From assembly GCA_006226895.1 (NCBI GenBank), contig SBFN01000213.1:1-13871 (forward strand): a DNA stretch of 13,871 nucleotides, read 5' to 3'. Shown here piece by piece: positions 1 to 7,909 of this stretch. The notes beneath the pieces were generated by a model. The model searched no databases. It was not told where the DNA came from and saw only the letters and a list, made by a program, of their open reading frames with translations. This stretch comes from Deltaproteobacteria bacterium. GTDB taxonomy: Bacteria > Desulfobacterota > Desulfuromonadia > Desulfuromonadales > BM103. The position numbers and the translations under genes were made by a program. Each line of letters opens with the position of its first letter. Positions within the stretch are counted from its first letter, which is position 1.

Positions 1-113
1 CCGATACCGGTGCCATAGAGTGCCCCTTTTTCAGTATTATTCTGAGGCGCAGCACACCCCCACAGAGTTACCACGACCAGGGCCAGAATTGAAATTCGTT
101 TAATCATAAGCAT
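1..113 (-). CDS. Lipoprotein with glycine-rich N-terminus, 5' part only
   Basis: This is the first 37 codons of a gene that leaves the window at its left edge. The peptide opens with a short positive stretch (K5, R6), a hydrophobic run at about residues 7-18, and a lipobox ending L-W-G-C, so C20 should be the lipidated residue after signal peptidase II cleavage. The mature part starts AAPQNNTEKG and then enters a small-residue stretch (GALYGTGIG). That resembles the glycine-zipper segment common at the start of OmpA-family and related outer-membrane lipoproteins, but the rest is not visible, so the family is a guess. The start at 113 is preferred over the in-frame ATG at 107 because an AGGGGAGG ribosome binding site (127-120) lies six bases upstream of it. 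It is transcribed divergently from gatC. Confidence 0.75.
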   Translation of the reverse strand, partial: MLMIKRISILALVVVTLWGCAAPQNNTEKGALYGTGI

Positions 114-119
114 GAAAGA

Positions 120-127
120 CCTCCCCT
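120..127 (-). promoter_or_regulatory. Ribosome binding site of the lipoprotein gene
   Basis: AGGGGAGG on the minus strand, six bases before the ATG at 113 and twelve before the ATG at 107. The spacing favours the first ATG as the start. Confidence 0.7.
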
Positions 128-151
128 TCGAAATTAAAGGTATCAAGATAA

Positions 152-181
152 ATAATAGGCAAACGTCTTGCCGACAAACAA
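152..181 (-). promoter_or_regulatory. Possible sigma-70-type promoter for the lipoprotein gene
   Basis: On the minus strand, TTGTTT (181-176) and TATTAT (157-152) are separated by 18 bases. The -10 box matches consensus at five of six positions and the -35 box at three. It lies about 40 bases upstream of the start codon. An alternative pair with a TTTAAT -10 box lies nearer the gene, so the exact promoter is uncertain. Confidence 0.3.
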
Positions 182-275
182 CGGGCTACCATTTAAAAGC
201 ATAATAACCCACTGACGACGGCTTTGTCACTTCTTCGAATCATATCAGCAACTTTACGCCAGATCGCACGAAAAA

Positions 276-355
276 CACGGTAAACAGGCAGAAACAAGGC
301 TTCTCACCCTTGCCTTGTGATAGACCGCCGTGCTAATTTTCTTCTTTGCTTTTTT
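276..355 (+). promoter_or_regulatory. Nested hairpin plus T-rich tract in the gatC leader (attenuator-like)
   Basis: A perfect 7-base inverted repeat, ACAAGGC (294-300) and GCCTTGT (312-318), has an 11-base loop. It sits inside an outer 5-base pairing, CACGG (276-280) with CCGTG (328-332). A T-rich tract follows at 337-355. The arrangement resembles a leader terminator just ahead of the gatC ribosome binding site, but the gap between stem and T tract and the long loop make it imperfect. A weak promoter-like pair (TTGCCT at 310-315, GCTAAT at 332-337) overlaps the same bases, so the signal may be promoter rather than attenuator. Confidence 0.25.
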
Positions 356-388
356 AGACGAGATCAAGCCTTGGAGGTTTACCTGGAA

Positions 389-676
389 ATGAAAATTACT
401 CGTACCGAAGTCGAGCATGTCAGTCGCCTCGCTCGCCTGGCATTGAGCACAGAGGAACTCGATTCTCTGACCGGAGAGATGGATGCAATTCTCGGTTATG
501 TTGAGCAGCTGGCCACTCTTGATACAGAAGGCATAGTCCCCACCGCCCACGCCGTGCCGATGGAAAACGCCTTTCGCCCCGACGAGGCAAAAGACGGGTT
601 CACGCCTGAGCAAGCCTTGAGTAATGCTCCCGACGCAGCAGAGAGCGCCTTCAGGGTTCGCCGGGTCATCGAATAA
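389..676 (+). CDS. gatC: Asp-tRNA(Asn)/Glu-tRNA(Gln) amidotransferase subunit C
   Basis: GatC is the small subunit of the heterotrimeric GatCAB amidotransferase. It wraps between GatA and GatB and stabilises the complex. The product is 95 residues, the usual length, and begins [19 protein letters not shown], followed by the family's acidic helix ([14 protein letters not shown]) and the V-x-P-T-AH region leading to a P-x-E-x-x-F-R-x-D-E segment, all typical of GatC. The frame stays open upstream to an ATG at 317, but those 24 extra codons have no family resemblance, and GGAGG at 373-377 precedes the ATG at 389 by 11 bases, so 389 is chosen. It is the first gene of a six-gene operon; gatA follows after 25 bases. 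The enzyme implies that this organism makes Gln-tRNA and/or Asn-tRNA by transamidation. Confidence 0.95.
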   Translation: MKITRTEVEHVSRLARLALSTEELDSLTGEMDAILGYVEQLATLDTEGIVPTAHAVPMENAFRPDEAKDGFTPEQALSNAPDAAESAFRVRRVIE

Positions 677-701
677 ACACCTTCTCTACGGACAAAATAT
701 T

Positions 702-2159
702 ATGACGGTTTATGATCTAACTCTTGCGGAGTTACGCGCCAAACTGGACAAACGGGAAATCTCGGCTGTCGAGGTCACAAAGACTTACCTTGACCGCATT
801 GCGGCGACAAATCCGGCCCTCAACACCTTTATTACCATCTGCAACGAAACGGCGCTCGCCGAAGCGCAGGCGGCTGATCAGGCTATCGCCGCAGGCAAGG
901 CACAAGCCCTGACGGGGTTGCCGATCGCCGCAAAAGACATCTTCAATACCGCCGGGTTGCGTACCACCTGTGCCTCGCGCATTCTGGATAATTACGTCTC
1001 TCCTTACGACGCGACTGCCATTGCTCGCATCAAGGAGCAAAAAGCCGTCATTGTCGGCAAATTGAACATGGATGAGTTCGCCATGGGCAGCTCCAACGAG
1101 AACAGCGCCTTTGGCCCGGCTCGTAACCCTTGGAATCAGGACCTCGTTCCGGGTGGCTCTTCAGGCGGCAGCGCAGCCAGTGTTGCCGCGCGTCAGGCGG
1201 TTGCCTCGCTCGGCACAGACACCGGAGGGTCGATCCGGCAACCGGCTGCACACTGCAGCGTCGTCGGCCTTAAGCCGACCTACGGTCGGGTCTCCCGTTA
1301 CGGCGTCATCGCCTATGCTTCATCACTGGACCAGGTCGGCCCGGTCACCCGCGACGTTCGCGACTGCGCCCTGATGTTACAAGCGATCGCCGGCTACGAC
1401 CCGGCAGACTCCACCTCAGTCAACACCCCGGTCGCTGATTATCAAAGCAACCTGACCGGCGACCTTAAAGGCTTAAAGATCGGGCTGCCCAAAGAATACT
1501 TCGTCGAAGGCCTGGATGATGATGTCCGCAAAGCGGTCGAACTGGCTGCAGACAAATATCGTGAACTGGGTGCAGAGATTATTGAGGTCAGCCTCCCGCA
1601 CACCTCTTACGCGGTCGCCTGCTACTACCTGATCGCAACTGCGGAGGCTTCCAGCAACCTCGCACGTTACGACGGTGTCCGCTATGGCCTGCGCGCCGAG
1701 AACACCGAGAACCTGGTCGATATGTACATGCAGACTCGTGCGGCCGGCTTCGGTTCCGAAGTCAAGCGTCGCATCATGCTCGGCACCTATGCACTCTCTT
1801 CAGGGTATTACGATGCTTATTACCTCAAGGCACAAAAAGTCAGGACCCTGATCCGTCAGGACTTCCTGAACGCCTTTGAAAGCGTTGACGCGCTCTTGAC
1901 GCCGGTGGCTCCAACCCCTGCATTCGCCCTGGGAGAAAAGGTCAACGACCCGCTACAGATGTACCTGTCGGACATTTACACGATCCCGGTCAACCTGGCC
2001 GGCACCTGTGCCATGAGTCTGCCCTGCGGTTTCTCGACAGACGAGCGACCAATCGGCCTGCAGCTGATCGGCAAACCTTTCGATGAGGCGACTCTTTTGC
2101 GCACCGCCCATGCTTACGAGCAGGCGACCGACTGGCACAAGAAACAAGCAAACATCTAG
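702..2159 (+). CDS. gatA: Asp-tRNA(Asn)/Glu-tRNA(Gln) amidotransferase subunit A
   Basis: GatA is the glutaminase subunit of GatCAB. It hydrolyses glutamine and passes ammonia to the GatB site, where misacylated Glu-tRNA(Gln) or Asp-tRNA(Asn) is amidated. The 485-residue product is full length for the family and carries the amidase-signature catalytic triad: K78 (in PIAAKD), the cis-serine S153 (in [11 protein letters not shown]) and the nucleophile S177 (in [13 protein letters not shown]). These sit at the spacing known from Staphylococcus aureus GatA (K79, S154, S178). The frame is open upstream to 624, inside gatC. The ATG at 702 is preferred because [15 protein letters not shown] is a normal GatA N-terminus and avoids a long overlap with gatC. 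No strong ribosome binding site is seen before it, so coupling to gatC translation is possible. gatB starts 22 bases after its stop. Confidence 0.97.
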   Translation: MTVYDLTLAELRAKLDKREISAVEVTKTYLDRIAATNPALNTFITICNETALAEAQAADQAIAAGKAQALTGLPIAAKDIFNTAGLRTTCASRILDNYVSPYDATAIARIKEQKAVIVGKLNMDEFAMGSSNENSAFGPARNPWNQDLVPGGSSGGSAASVAARQAVASLGTDTGGSIRQPAAHCSVVGLKPTYGRVSRYGVIAYASSLDQVGPVTRDVRDCALMLQAIAGYDPADSTSVNTPVADYQSNLTGDLKGLKIGLPKEYFVEGLDDDVRKAVELAADKYRELGAEIIEVSLPHTSYAVACYYLIATAEASSNLARYDGVRYGLRAENTENLVDMYMQTRAAGFGSEVKRRIMLGTYALSSGYYDAYYLKAQKVRTLIRQDFLNAFESVDALLTPVAPTPAFALGEKVNDPLQMYLSDIYTIPVNLAGTCAMSLPCGFSTDERPIGLQLIGKPFDEATLLRTAHAYEQATDWHKKQANI

Positions 2160-2181
2160 AATTCTGGATACGAGGTTATCA

Positions 2182-3627
2182 ATGAGATACGAGACTGTCA
2201 TAGGTCTGGAAGTTCACGTCCAACTCACCACCAACACCAAGATTTTTTGCGGTTGCTCCAAAGATTTCGGGCAGACACCCAATTCGCAGACCTGCCCGGT
2301 TTGCCTCGGTCTGCCCGGCGCCCTGCCCGTTCTCAATCAGCAGGTGGTGGAGCTTGCCATTAAAACCGGCCTGGCAACCAACTGCCAGATCGCACCACGC
2401 TCGATCTTCGCACGCAAAAACTATTTCTACCCGGACCTGCCCAAGGGCTACCAGATCTCCCAGTTTGAGCTGCCGATCTGCGAGCATGGCTGGCTGGACA
2501 TCGATCTCGAAAATGGTGAACGCAAACGGATCGGCATCACCCGCGCCCACATGGAAGAAGATGCGGGCAAACTGATCCACGGCGACTCCCCGCAAACAGC
2601 AGGGAATTCCCTGGTCGACCTCAACCGTGCCTGTACACCCCTACTGGAAATTGTCTCGGAGCCTGACATGCGCTCTGCTGACGAGGCCATCGACTACCTG
2701 AAGAAACTGCATCAGATAGTCGTTTACCTGGGGGTTTGCGATGGCAACCTGGAGGAAGGCAGCTTCCGCTGCGATGCCAATGTCTCGGTGCGCCCCTACG
2801 GTCAGGAAGAGTTCGGCACCCGCGCCGAGTTGAAGAACATCAACTCCTTCCGCTTCATTAAGCAGGCCATCGAGTACGAAGTTGAACGTCAGATCGACCT
2901 GATTGAAGGGGGCGGCAAAGTCATTCAGGAAACACGACTCTTTGACAGCGACACCGGCATGACCCGCTCCATGCGCGGCAAGGAAGAGGCTCACGACTAC
3001 CGCTACTTCCCGGACCCGGATCTCGTGCCGCTGGTGATTAGCCCGGAATGGATTGAAGAAGTGCGGTCCACTCTCCCCGAGCTTCCGGAGGTAAAACGCG
3101 GCCGCTTTGTAGAAGAGTTGGGGTTGTCAGTCTACGATGCCGGTGTACTCGCAGCTGACCGTGCCCTGGCTGAATACTTTGATGCTTGTGTCGCCCTCGG
3201 CAGTGACGCCAAAAGCTGCGCTAACTGGATCATGGGTGAGGTTTTGCGCAAGCTCAAGGAAACGGATACCGAGATTACTGACGTGCCGATCACGCCAGAG
3301 CTTCTCACCGGTTTGCTCGCCCGCATCGCAGACAACACAATCTCCGGCAAGATCGCCAAAACCGTCTTTGAAAAGATGTGGCAAAAGGGCCAGACCGCTG
3401 ATCAGATCATAGACGCGGAAGGCCTCAAACAGGTCACAGACACAGGGGCCATCGAAGGCCTGGTCGATGAGGTTATCGCCGCCAACCCGGCCCAGGTCGC
3501 TGAGTACCTGGGCGGCAAAGACAAGCTGATCGGCTTCTTCGTCGGCAAGGTCATGCAAGCCAGCCAGGGCAAAGCCAACCCCGGCATGGTCAATCAACTA
3601 CTGAAGAAAAAACTCACAGGAAACTGA
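2182..3627 (+). CDS. gatB: Asp-tRNA(Asn)/Glu-tRNA(Gln) amidotransferase subunit B
   Basis: GatB carries the tRNA-dependent kinase/amidase site. It phosphorylates the misacylated Glu or Asp on the tRNA and amidates it with ammonia channelled from GatA. The 481-residue product matches the family length. It starts [15 protein letters not shown] and shows the zinc-site cysteines (FCGC followed by CPVC about 16 residues later), the [16 protein letters not shown] segment, HMEEDAGK, the [18 protein letters not shown] signature and [14 protein letters not shown]. The last 150 or so residues form the helical YqeY-like tail that contacts tRNA, ending in a lysine-rich QLLKKKL. GAGG at 2172-2175 precedes the ATG by six bases, which decides the start. 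mtnA begins five bases after the stop. Confidence 0.97.
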   Translation: MRYETVIGLEVHVQLTTNTKIFCGCSKDFGQTPNSQTCPVCLGLPGALPVLNQQVVELAIKTGLATNCQIAPRSIFARKNYFYPDLPKGYQISQFELPICEHGWLDIDLENGERKRIGITRAHMEEDAGKLIHGDSPQTAGNSLVDLNRACTPLLEIVSEPDMRSADEAIDYLKKLHQIVVYLGVCDGNLEEGSFRCDANVSVRPYGQEEFGTRAELKNINSFRFIKQAIEYEVERQIDLIEGGGKVIQETRLFDSDTGMTRSMRGKEEAHDYRYFPDPDLVPLVISPEWIEEVRSTLPELPEVKRGRFVEELGLSVYDAGVLAADRALAEYFDACVALGSDAKSCANWIMGEVLRKLKETDTEITDVPITPELLTGLLARIADNTISGKIAKTVFEKMWQKGQTADQIIDAEGLKQVTDTGAIEGLVDEVIAANPAQVAEYLGGKDKLIGFFVGKVMQASQGKANPGMVNQLLKKKLTGN

Positions 3628-3632
3628 AGACA

Positions 3633-4709
3633 ATGAGCAATTGCGCAGCATTCCCCGACGCGGGTGGTATTCGCCCCATCAAATACAACGATGGTGTTCT
3701 GAGCCTGATTGACCAACGGCTCCTGCCGACTGAAGAAGTCTGGCTGAAATACACAGACTACCAGGCGGTCGCCGAGGCGATTCGCAGCATGGTCGTGCGT
3801 GGAGCCCCGGCGATCGGCGTGACCGCAGCCTACGGTGCGCTCTTCGGGGCACGTGCCATAGAGACCGAAGACTATGCCGAATTCGTGAAAGAGTTTGACC
3901 AGGTCTGCGAAGTTCTGGGTGCAACCAGACCGACAGCGGTCAACCTCTTCTGGGCCCTGGACCGCATGAAGAGCCTGGTACAAGCCAACCCCGAACAGCC
4001 GGTAGGCAACCTGAAGATCGCTCTCGAGTACGAGGCCATGGCGATCAACGAAGAAGATATCCGCATCAACATGAATATGGGCCGACATGGCGCGGCACTC
4101 CTGCCCGAGAAAGTGCGTATCTTGACCCACTGCAATGCGGGCGCCTTGGCAACGGGCGGTTACGGCACAGCGCTGGGAGTCATCCGCGCAGCAGTCGCTG
4201 CCGGCAAGGAGGTCGCTGTTTTTGCTGATGAGACCCGCCCCTTCCTGCAAGGTTCCCGGTTAACCGCATGGGAATTGATGAGAGACAACATCCAGACCGT
4301 TCTGATCTGCGACAACATGGCCGGCTACCTGATGTCGAAGGGTGCCATTGATGCGGTCATTGTGGGTGCCGACCGGATCGCGGCCAACGGCGATGTTGCC
4401 AACAAGATCGGTACCTATACCGTTGCCATTCTCGCCAAAGAGCACAATATCCCCTTCTATGTTGCCGCCCCGACCTCGACGATTGACCTGCAGCTCACTG
4501 ACGGCTCACAGATTCCGATCGAAGAGAGAGATACGCGCGAAGTGACCCACATCGGTGAGCAACAACTGGCGCCTACAGATATTGCTGTCTTCAATCCAGC
4601 CTTTGACGTAACACCGGCGCGCCTGATCAGCGCCATCATCACCGAACATGGTGTCGCCCAAGGGAACTACACAGAGCAGCTGGCCGCTTATGTCCAGCAA
4701 AGCAGATAA
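3633..4709 (+). CDS. mtnA: S-methyl-5-thioribose-1-phosphate isomerase
   Basis: MtnA converts 5-methylthioribose-1-phosphate to 5-methylthioribulose-1-phosphate, a cytosolic step in recycling the methylthioadenosine left by polyamine and other S-adenosylmethionine reactions. It belongs to the eIF2B alpha/beta/delta-like superfamily. The 358-residue product has the [15 protein letters not shown] segment (about residues 54-68), the [17 protein letters not shown] motif with C167, and the [19 protein letters not shown] motif with D247. The 80-residue spacing between these two agrees with the catalytic Cys160/Asp240 pair of Bacillus subtilis MtnA. The start lies five bases after gatB, with AGGAAA near the gatB stop as a possible ribosome binding site. 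No other methionine-salvage gene (mtnP, mtnK, mtnB-D) is in the window. The family also includes ribose-1,5-bisphosphate isomerases, but the motifs here fit MtnA better. Confidence 0.93.
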   Translation: MSNCAAFPDAGGIRPIKYNDGVLSLIDQRLLPTEEVWLKYTDYQAVAEAIRSMVVRGAPAIGVTAAYGALFGARAIETEDYAEFVKEFDQVCEVLGATRPTAVNLFWALDRMKSLVQANPEQPVGNLKIALEYEAMAINEEDIRINMNMGRHGAALLPEKVRILTHCNAGALATGGYGTALGVIRAAVAAGKEVAVFADETRPFLQGSRLTAWELMRDNIQTVLICDNMAGYLMSKGAIDAVIVGADRIAANGDVANKIGTYTVAILAKEHNIPFYVAAPTSTIDLQLTDGSQIPIEERDTREVTHIGEQQLAPTDIAVFNPAFDVTPARLISAIITEHGVAQGNYTEQLAAYVQQSR

Positions 4710-4717
4710 ACGACCTG

Positions 4718-7700
4718 ATGACCTTTTCAGAGATTCGGACATGGCTGGAAGAGCTCTTGACCGGTGACGAAAAAGCCCTTGCGGAGACGGCCAGCAAAGC
4801 AGGCTTTGCAGAACCGGCGAAGACCGCAACCAACCTGGTTCTTCTACAGGAAATATTTACAAGGCCGAAGCTTGTCATCAACATTGCCAAGCATGCGCTG
4901 ACGACGGCCGACCCCGACCTGGCCCTCAACAATCTCGAGCGTTTAAGCGGTACCGTTAAAACTGAACGCCTGAAAACGATCCTCAGCCACCCCATACCAT
5001 CGAATCAACTCCTGACAATCCTCGGTGCTTCACCGTTCCTGGCAGGGCTGCTCTGTCGAAGAGCCAGCTTTTTTGAAGGGCTGTTCGTTCAAGCCCAGAT
5101 AGAGCAGACAAAAACCGAAGAACAGATGTGCGTGGAACTTCGTCAACTGATCGCTGATACGGCAGATACAGCCGCATTGCATCGTGGCCTACGCATTTTC
5201 AAAGGCCAGGAGATGTTGCGTATAGGCGGTCGCGACCTCTGCGGACTTGCAGAATTGGAAGAGGTCACGGATGAGCTCTCCTCGCTGGCGGCAGCCACCC
5301 TGCAGAGAGCATTCGAAGTCTGCAGCATTCAGCTTCAGTCCGACTATGGTTTGCCCCTTATCGATGCCGAAGAGGATGAAGCGCCGGAGACCGCAGAATT
5401 CACAGTGCTTGGCATGGGCAAGTTCGGCGGCTTCGAACTGAACTTTTCGTCCGATGTCGACCTGATCTACTTCTACAGCTCTGACCGCGGCAAAACCACC
5501 GGCGTTAACGACCCTGTTCGAGGACTGCGCAACCAGATTTCAATCCATCAATACTTTGTAAAACTCTCAGAGTTGATCAGTAAAGCGATCGGACAGGCGA
5601 CGGAAGACGGCTTCGTATTCCGCGTCGACCTGCGTTTGCGTCCGGAAGGCAACAGCGGAGAGATGGCCAACTCCATCGCCGCCGGAGAGATTTATTACGA
5701 AAGCTGGGGGCAGAGCTGGGAACGTTCGGCAATGCTTAAAGCTCGCCCCGTAGCCGGCTCCAAACAGCTTGGCGAGGAATTGCTGCAACGCCTGGAACCG
5801 TTTATTTATCGCCGCCATCTCGACTACGCCATGGTCGATGACATCAAGATCATGAAACAGAAGATCGATCGCAGCCTGACGCGTGAGAAAGAGGGGGAGT
5901 TGAACCTCAAGCTGGGAAAAGGCGGTATCCGCGAGATCGAATTTTTTATCCAGGCCCTGCAATTGATCAATGCCGGCAAGAGGCCCGATCTGCGTGAACG
6001 CAATTCCCTCAAAGCGTTGCAACTTCTTTGCAGCGAGGATCTCATTACCGCCGAAGAGTGTGACAACCTGACTGACGCCTATCGCTTTCTGCGTACCGCA
6101 GAGCACCGCATACAAGTGGTCCATGAGCAACAGACTCACAACCTGCCAACCAGGCCGGAAGAACTCTCAGCCTTGGCACGTCGCTGCGGCTTCCCCCATA
6201 CCGATGCGTTCATGGCGGAGCTGCAAAGGCACCGGGACAACGTCACGGCCGTTTTTCATGATCTCTTCTATACCAGTGAAGAAGAGCTGCCTACCCAGGT
6301 CAGTCGCGAAGTGACCTTGCTCTTTGATGACAATGCCGATCCGGACCTCTGCCTGGACATCCTTGAAGAAAAAGGCTTCCGGCCACCGGAACCGGCTTTC
6401 GAGAGCCTCAAGATTCTACGTCAAGGCGGCACCAGGGGTTACCTGACAGAACGGGCACATCGACGGCTCGACCGCATCGCTCCACTGCTCTTTCAGGAAG
6501 TCTTGCACTGCCCGGACCCACCGATGGCTCTGGCGAACATGGAAAAGTTTCTCGAAGCCTGTCGGCGGGCACGTGGCACCTACTATTCGCTGCTCGCAGA
6601 GAATCCGGAGATTATCAAGGTTCTGGTCTCGCTTTTTGCAACCAGCCAATTCCTGTCACGCAACTTTATCCAGCACCCGGAAGTTCTCGACACTCTTGTA
6701 TCGAGGAGTTACGCCCATAATATCAAAACTTTGGAAGACCTTGCCAATGAACTGACCGAATTGCTGGGGAATGCTCCACATTATGAGGAGCTGCTGAACA
6801 CCCTGCGACGGTTCCGCAATGAAGAGTTTTTGCGCATCGCCCTCAATGACATCTATGGCCATACACCTCAGGGACACACCACGACACAGTTGTCACTGGT
6901 GGCAGAAGTCTGTTTGCAAAAGGCAATGGAGATCGCTCGCCAGGAGCTGATCGAGCGCTACGGGCTGCCTTATTGTGAAGGCAACGGTGACGCACTCCAT
7001 GAAGCGACTTTTGCGATCATCGGCATGGGTAAACTCGGTGGCATGGAGTTGAACTATCACTCCGACCTCGACATCATCTTTATCTACGAAGGTGACGGAA
7101 AAACCAGGCCTGTCGAAGGGACCGACCATGATCGCTTCAGACCCCAGACCAATCAGCAGTATTTTGCACGTCTGGCGCAACGGATTATTTCAGTCCTGAC
7201 CCTGATGACCCAGGAAGGTCACGTTTACGAGATAGACACGCGATTGAGGCCTTCGGGAAATCAAGGGCCCCTGGTCTCGTCTCTGCCCGCCTATCGCGAA
7301 TACCACGCAGCTTCAGCGGCGCCCTGGGAGCGCCAGGCGTTAATCAAGGCCAGGGTCGTCGCAGGACACCCCGGACTCGCATTAAATTACGACGCACTGA
7401 CAGCAGAGATCGTTTACGAACAGCCATTGCCTGAGAATCTCAAAGAAGAAATCTACCGACTGCGTCAACGCATGGAGAAAGAGCTCGGACGGGAAAGTGC
7501 GGAGAACCGAAACATCAAAACCGGGCGTGGCGGCATGGTTGATGTTGAGTTCATCGCTCAATACCTGCAACTGCTCCACGGCAGGGAGAATATGTCGCTA
7601 CGCTGCCGCAATACGGTGGAGGCGCTGGAAAGTCTCCGGAGCGAAAATTTGCTTTCGGAAAAAGACTGTGAGAATCTTGTTAACGGCTACAAGTTCTTAA

Positions 7701-7900
7701 GACGCCTGGAAAACAAGCTGCGACTGGTCCATGACCAATCTATTAATCAATTGACATCGGAACCACTCTATCTTGCCAAGCTGGCGCGGCATCTCGGCTA
7801 TTCAAATGCCAGTGGTCGACCTGAACAGTTGTTCAAGGAGGAGTACGCCAGAACGACTCAGACCATCCGGGATATTTTTGAACGTATCTTGAACAACTAA
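4718..7900 (+). CDS. glnE: Bifunctional glutamine synthetase adenylyltransferase / adenylyl-removing enzyme
   Basis: GlnE adjusts glutamine synthetase activity by adding AMP to subunits (C-terminal domain) or removing it by phosphorolysis (N-terminal domain), under control of PII and glutamine. Both nucleotidyltransferase heads are present with intact metal-binding pairs. The N-terminal GMGKFGGFELNFSSDVDL has D246 and D248, and the C-terminal GMGKLGGMELNYHSDLDI has D783 and D785. Each head is followed by its partner motif: GKGGIREIEF at about 400-409 and GRGGMVDVEF at about 936-945. The E. coli pairs are D173/D175 and D701/D703, so head spacing is similar but this protein has roughly 70 extra N-terminal residues and totals 1060 against 946. 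The ATG lies eight bases after mtnA with no clear ribosome binding site, suggesting translational coupling. The PII gene and glnA are not in the window. Confidence 0.96.
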   Translation: MTFSEIRTWLEELLTGDEKALAETASKAGFAEPAKTATNLVLLQEIFTRPKLVINIAKHALTTADPDLALNNLERLSGTVKTERLKTILSHPIPSNQLLTILGASPFLAGLLCRRASFFEGLFVQAQIEQTKTEEQMCVELRQLIADTADTAALHRGLRIFKGQEMLRIGGRDLCGLAELEEVTDELSSLAAATLQRAFEVCSIQLQSDYGLPLIDAEEDEAPETAEFTVLGMGKFGGFELNFSSDVDLIYFYSSDRGKTTGVNDPVRGLRNQISIHQYFVKLSELISKAIGQATEDGFVFRVDLRLRPEGNSGEMANSIAAGEIYYESWGQSWERSAMLKARPVAGSKQLGEELLQRLEPFIYRRHLDYAMVDDIKIMKQKIDRSLTREKEGELNLKLGKGGIREIEFFIQALQLINAGKRPDLRERNSLKALQLLCSEDLITAEECDNLTDAYRFLRTAEHRIQVVHEQQTHNLPTRPEELSALARRCGFPHTDAFMAELQRHRDNVTAVFHDLFYTSEEELPTQVSREVTLLFDDNADPDLCLDILEEKGFRPPEPAFESLKILRQGGTRGYLTERAHRRLDRIAPLLFQEVLHCPDPPMALANMEKFLEACRRARGTYYSLLAENPEIIKVLVSLFATSQFLSRNFIQHPEVLDTLVSRSYAHNIKTLEDLANELTELLGNAPHYEELLNTLRRFRNEEFLRIALNDIYGHTPQGHTTTQLSLVAEVCLQKAMEIARQELIERYGLPYCEGNGDALHEATFAIIGMGKLGGMELNYHSDLDIIFIYEGDGKTRPVEGTDHDRFRPQTNQQYFARLAQRIISVLTLMTQEGHVYEIDTRLRPSGNQGPLVSSLPAYREYHAASAAPWERQALIKARVVAGHPGLALNYDALTAEIVYEQPLPENLKEEIYRLRQRMEKELGRESAENRNIKTGRGGMVDVEFIAQYLQLLHGRENMSLRCRNTVEALESLRSENLLSEKDCENLVNGYKFLRRLENKLRLVHDQSINQLTSEPLYLAKLARHLGYSNASGRPEQLFKEEYARTTQTIRDIFERILNN

Positions 7901-7904
7901 GGAG
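7899..7904 (+). promoter_or_regulatory. Ribosome binding site of the REC-PATAN-J protein
   Basis: AAGGAG overlaps the glnE stop codon. It is five bases from the TTG at 7910 and eleven from the in-frame ATG at 7916. Both starts are possible and they differ by only two residues. Confidence 0.6.
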
Positions 7905-7909
7905 AATGT

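Noticed and set aside
276..388. T-box or other amino-acid-sensing riboswitch before the tRNA amidotransferase operon
   Set aside because: The leader is too short, and I could not find a T-box consensus or specifier-loop arrangement. Only a simple nested hairpin is visible.
254..613. Minus-strand 119-residue open frame over gatC
   Set aside because: It is antisense to a confidently identified gatC, has no family resemblance or ribosome binding site, and runs into the lipoprotein-gatC spacer.
3594..4250. Minus-strand 218-residue open frame over mtnA
   Set aside because: It mirrors the mtnA coding strand with strong codon bias and has no recognisable motif. The mtnA frame carries the catalytic residues.
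5567..6139. Minus-strand 190-residue open frame inside glnE
   Set aside because: It is antisense shadow coding over the conserved adenylyl-removing domain, with no supporting signal.
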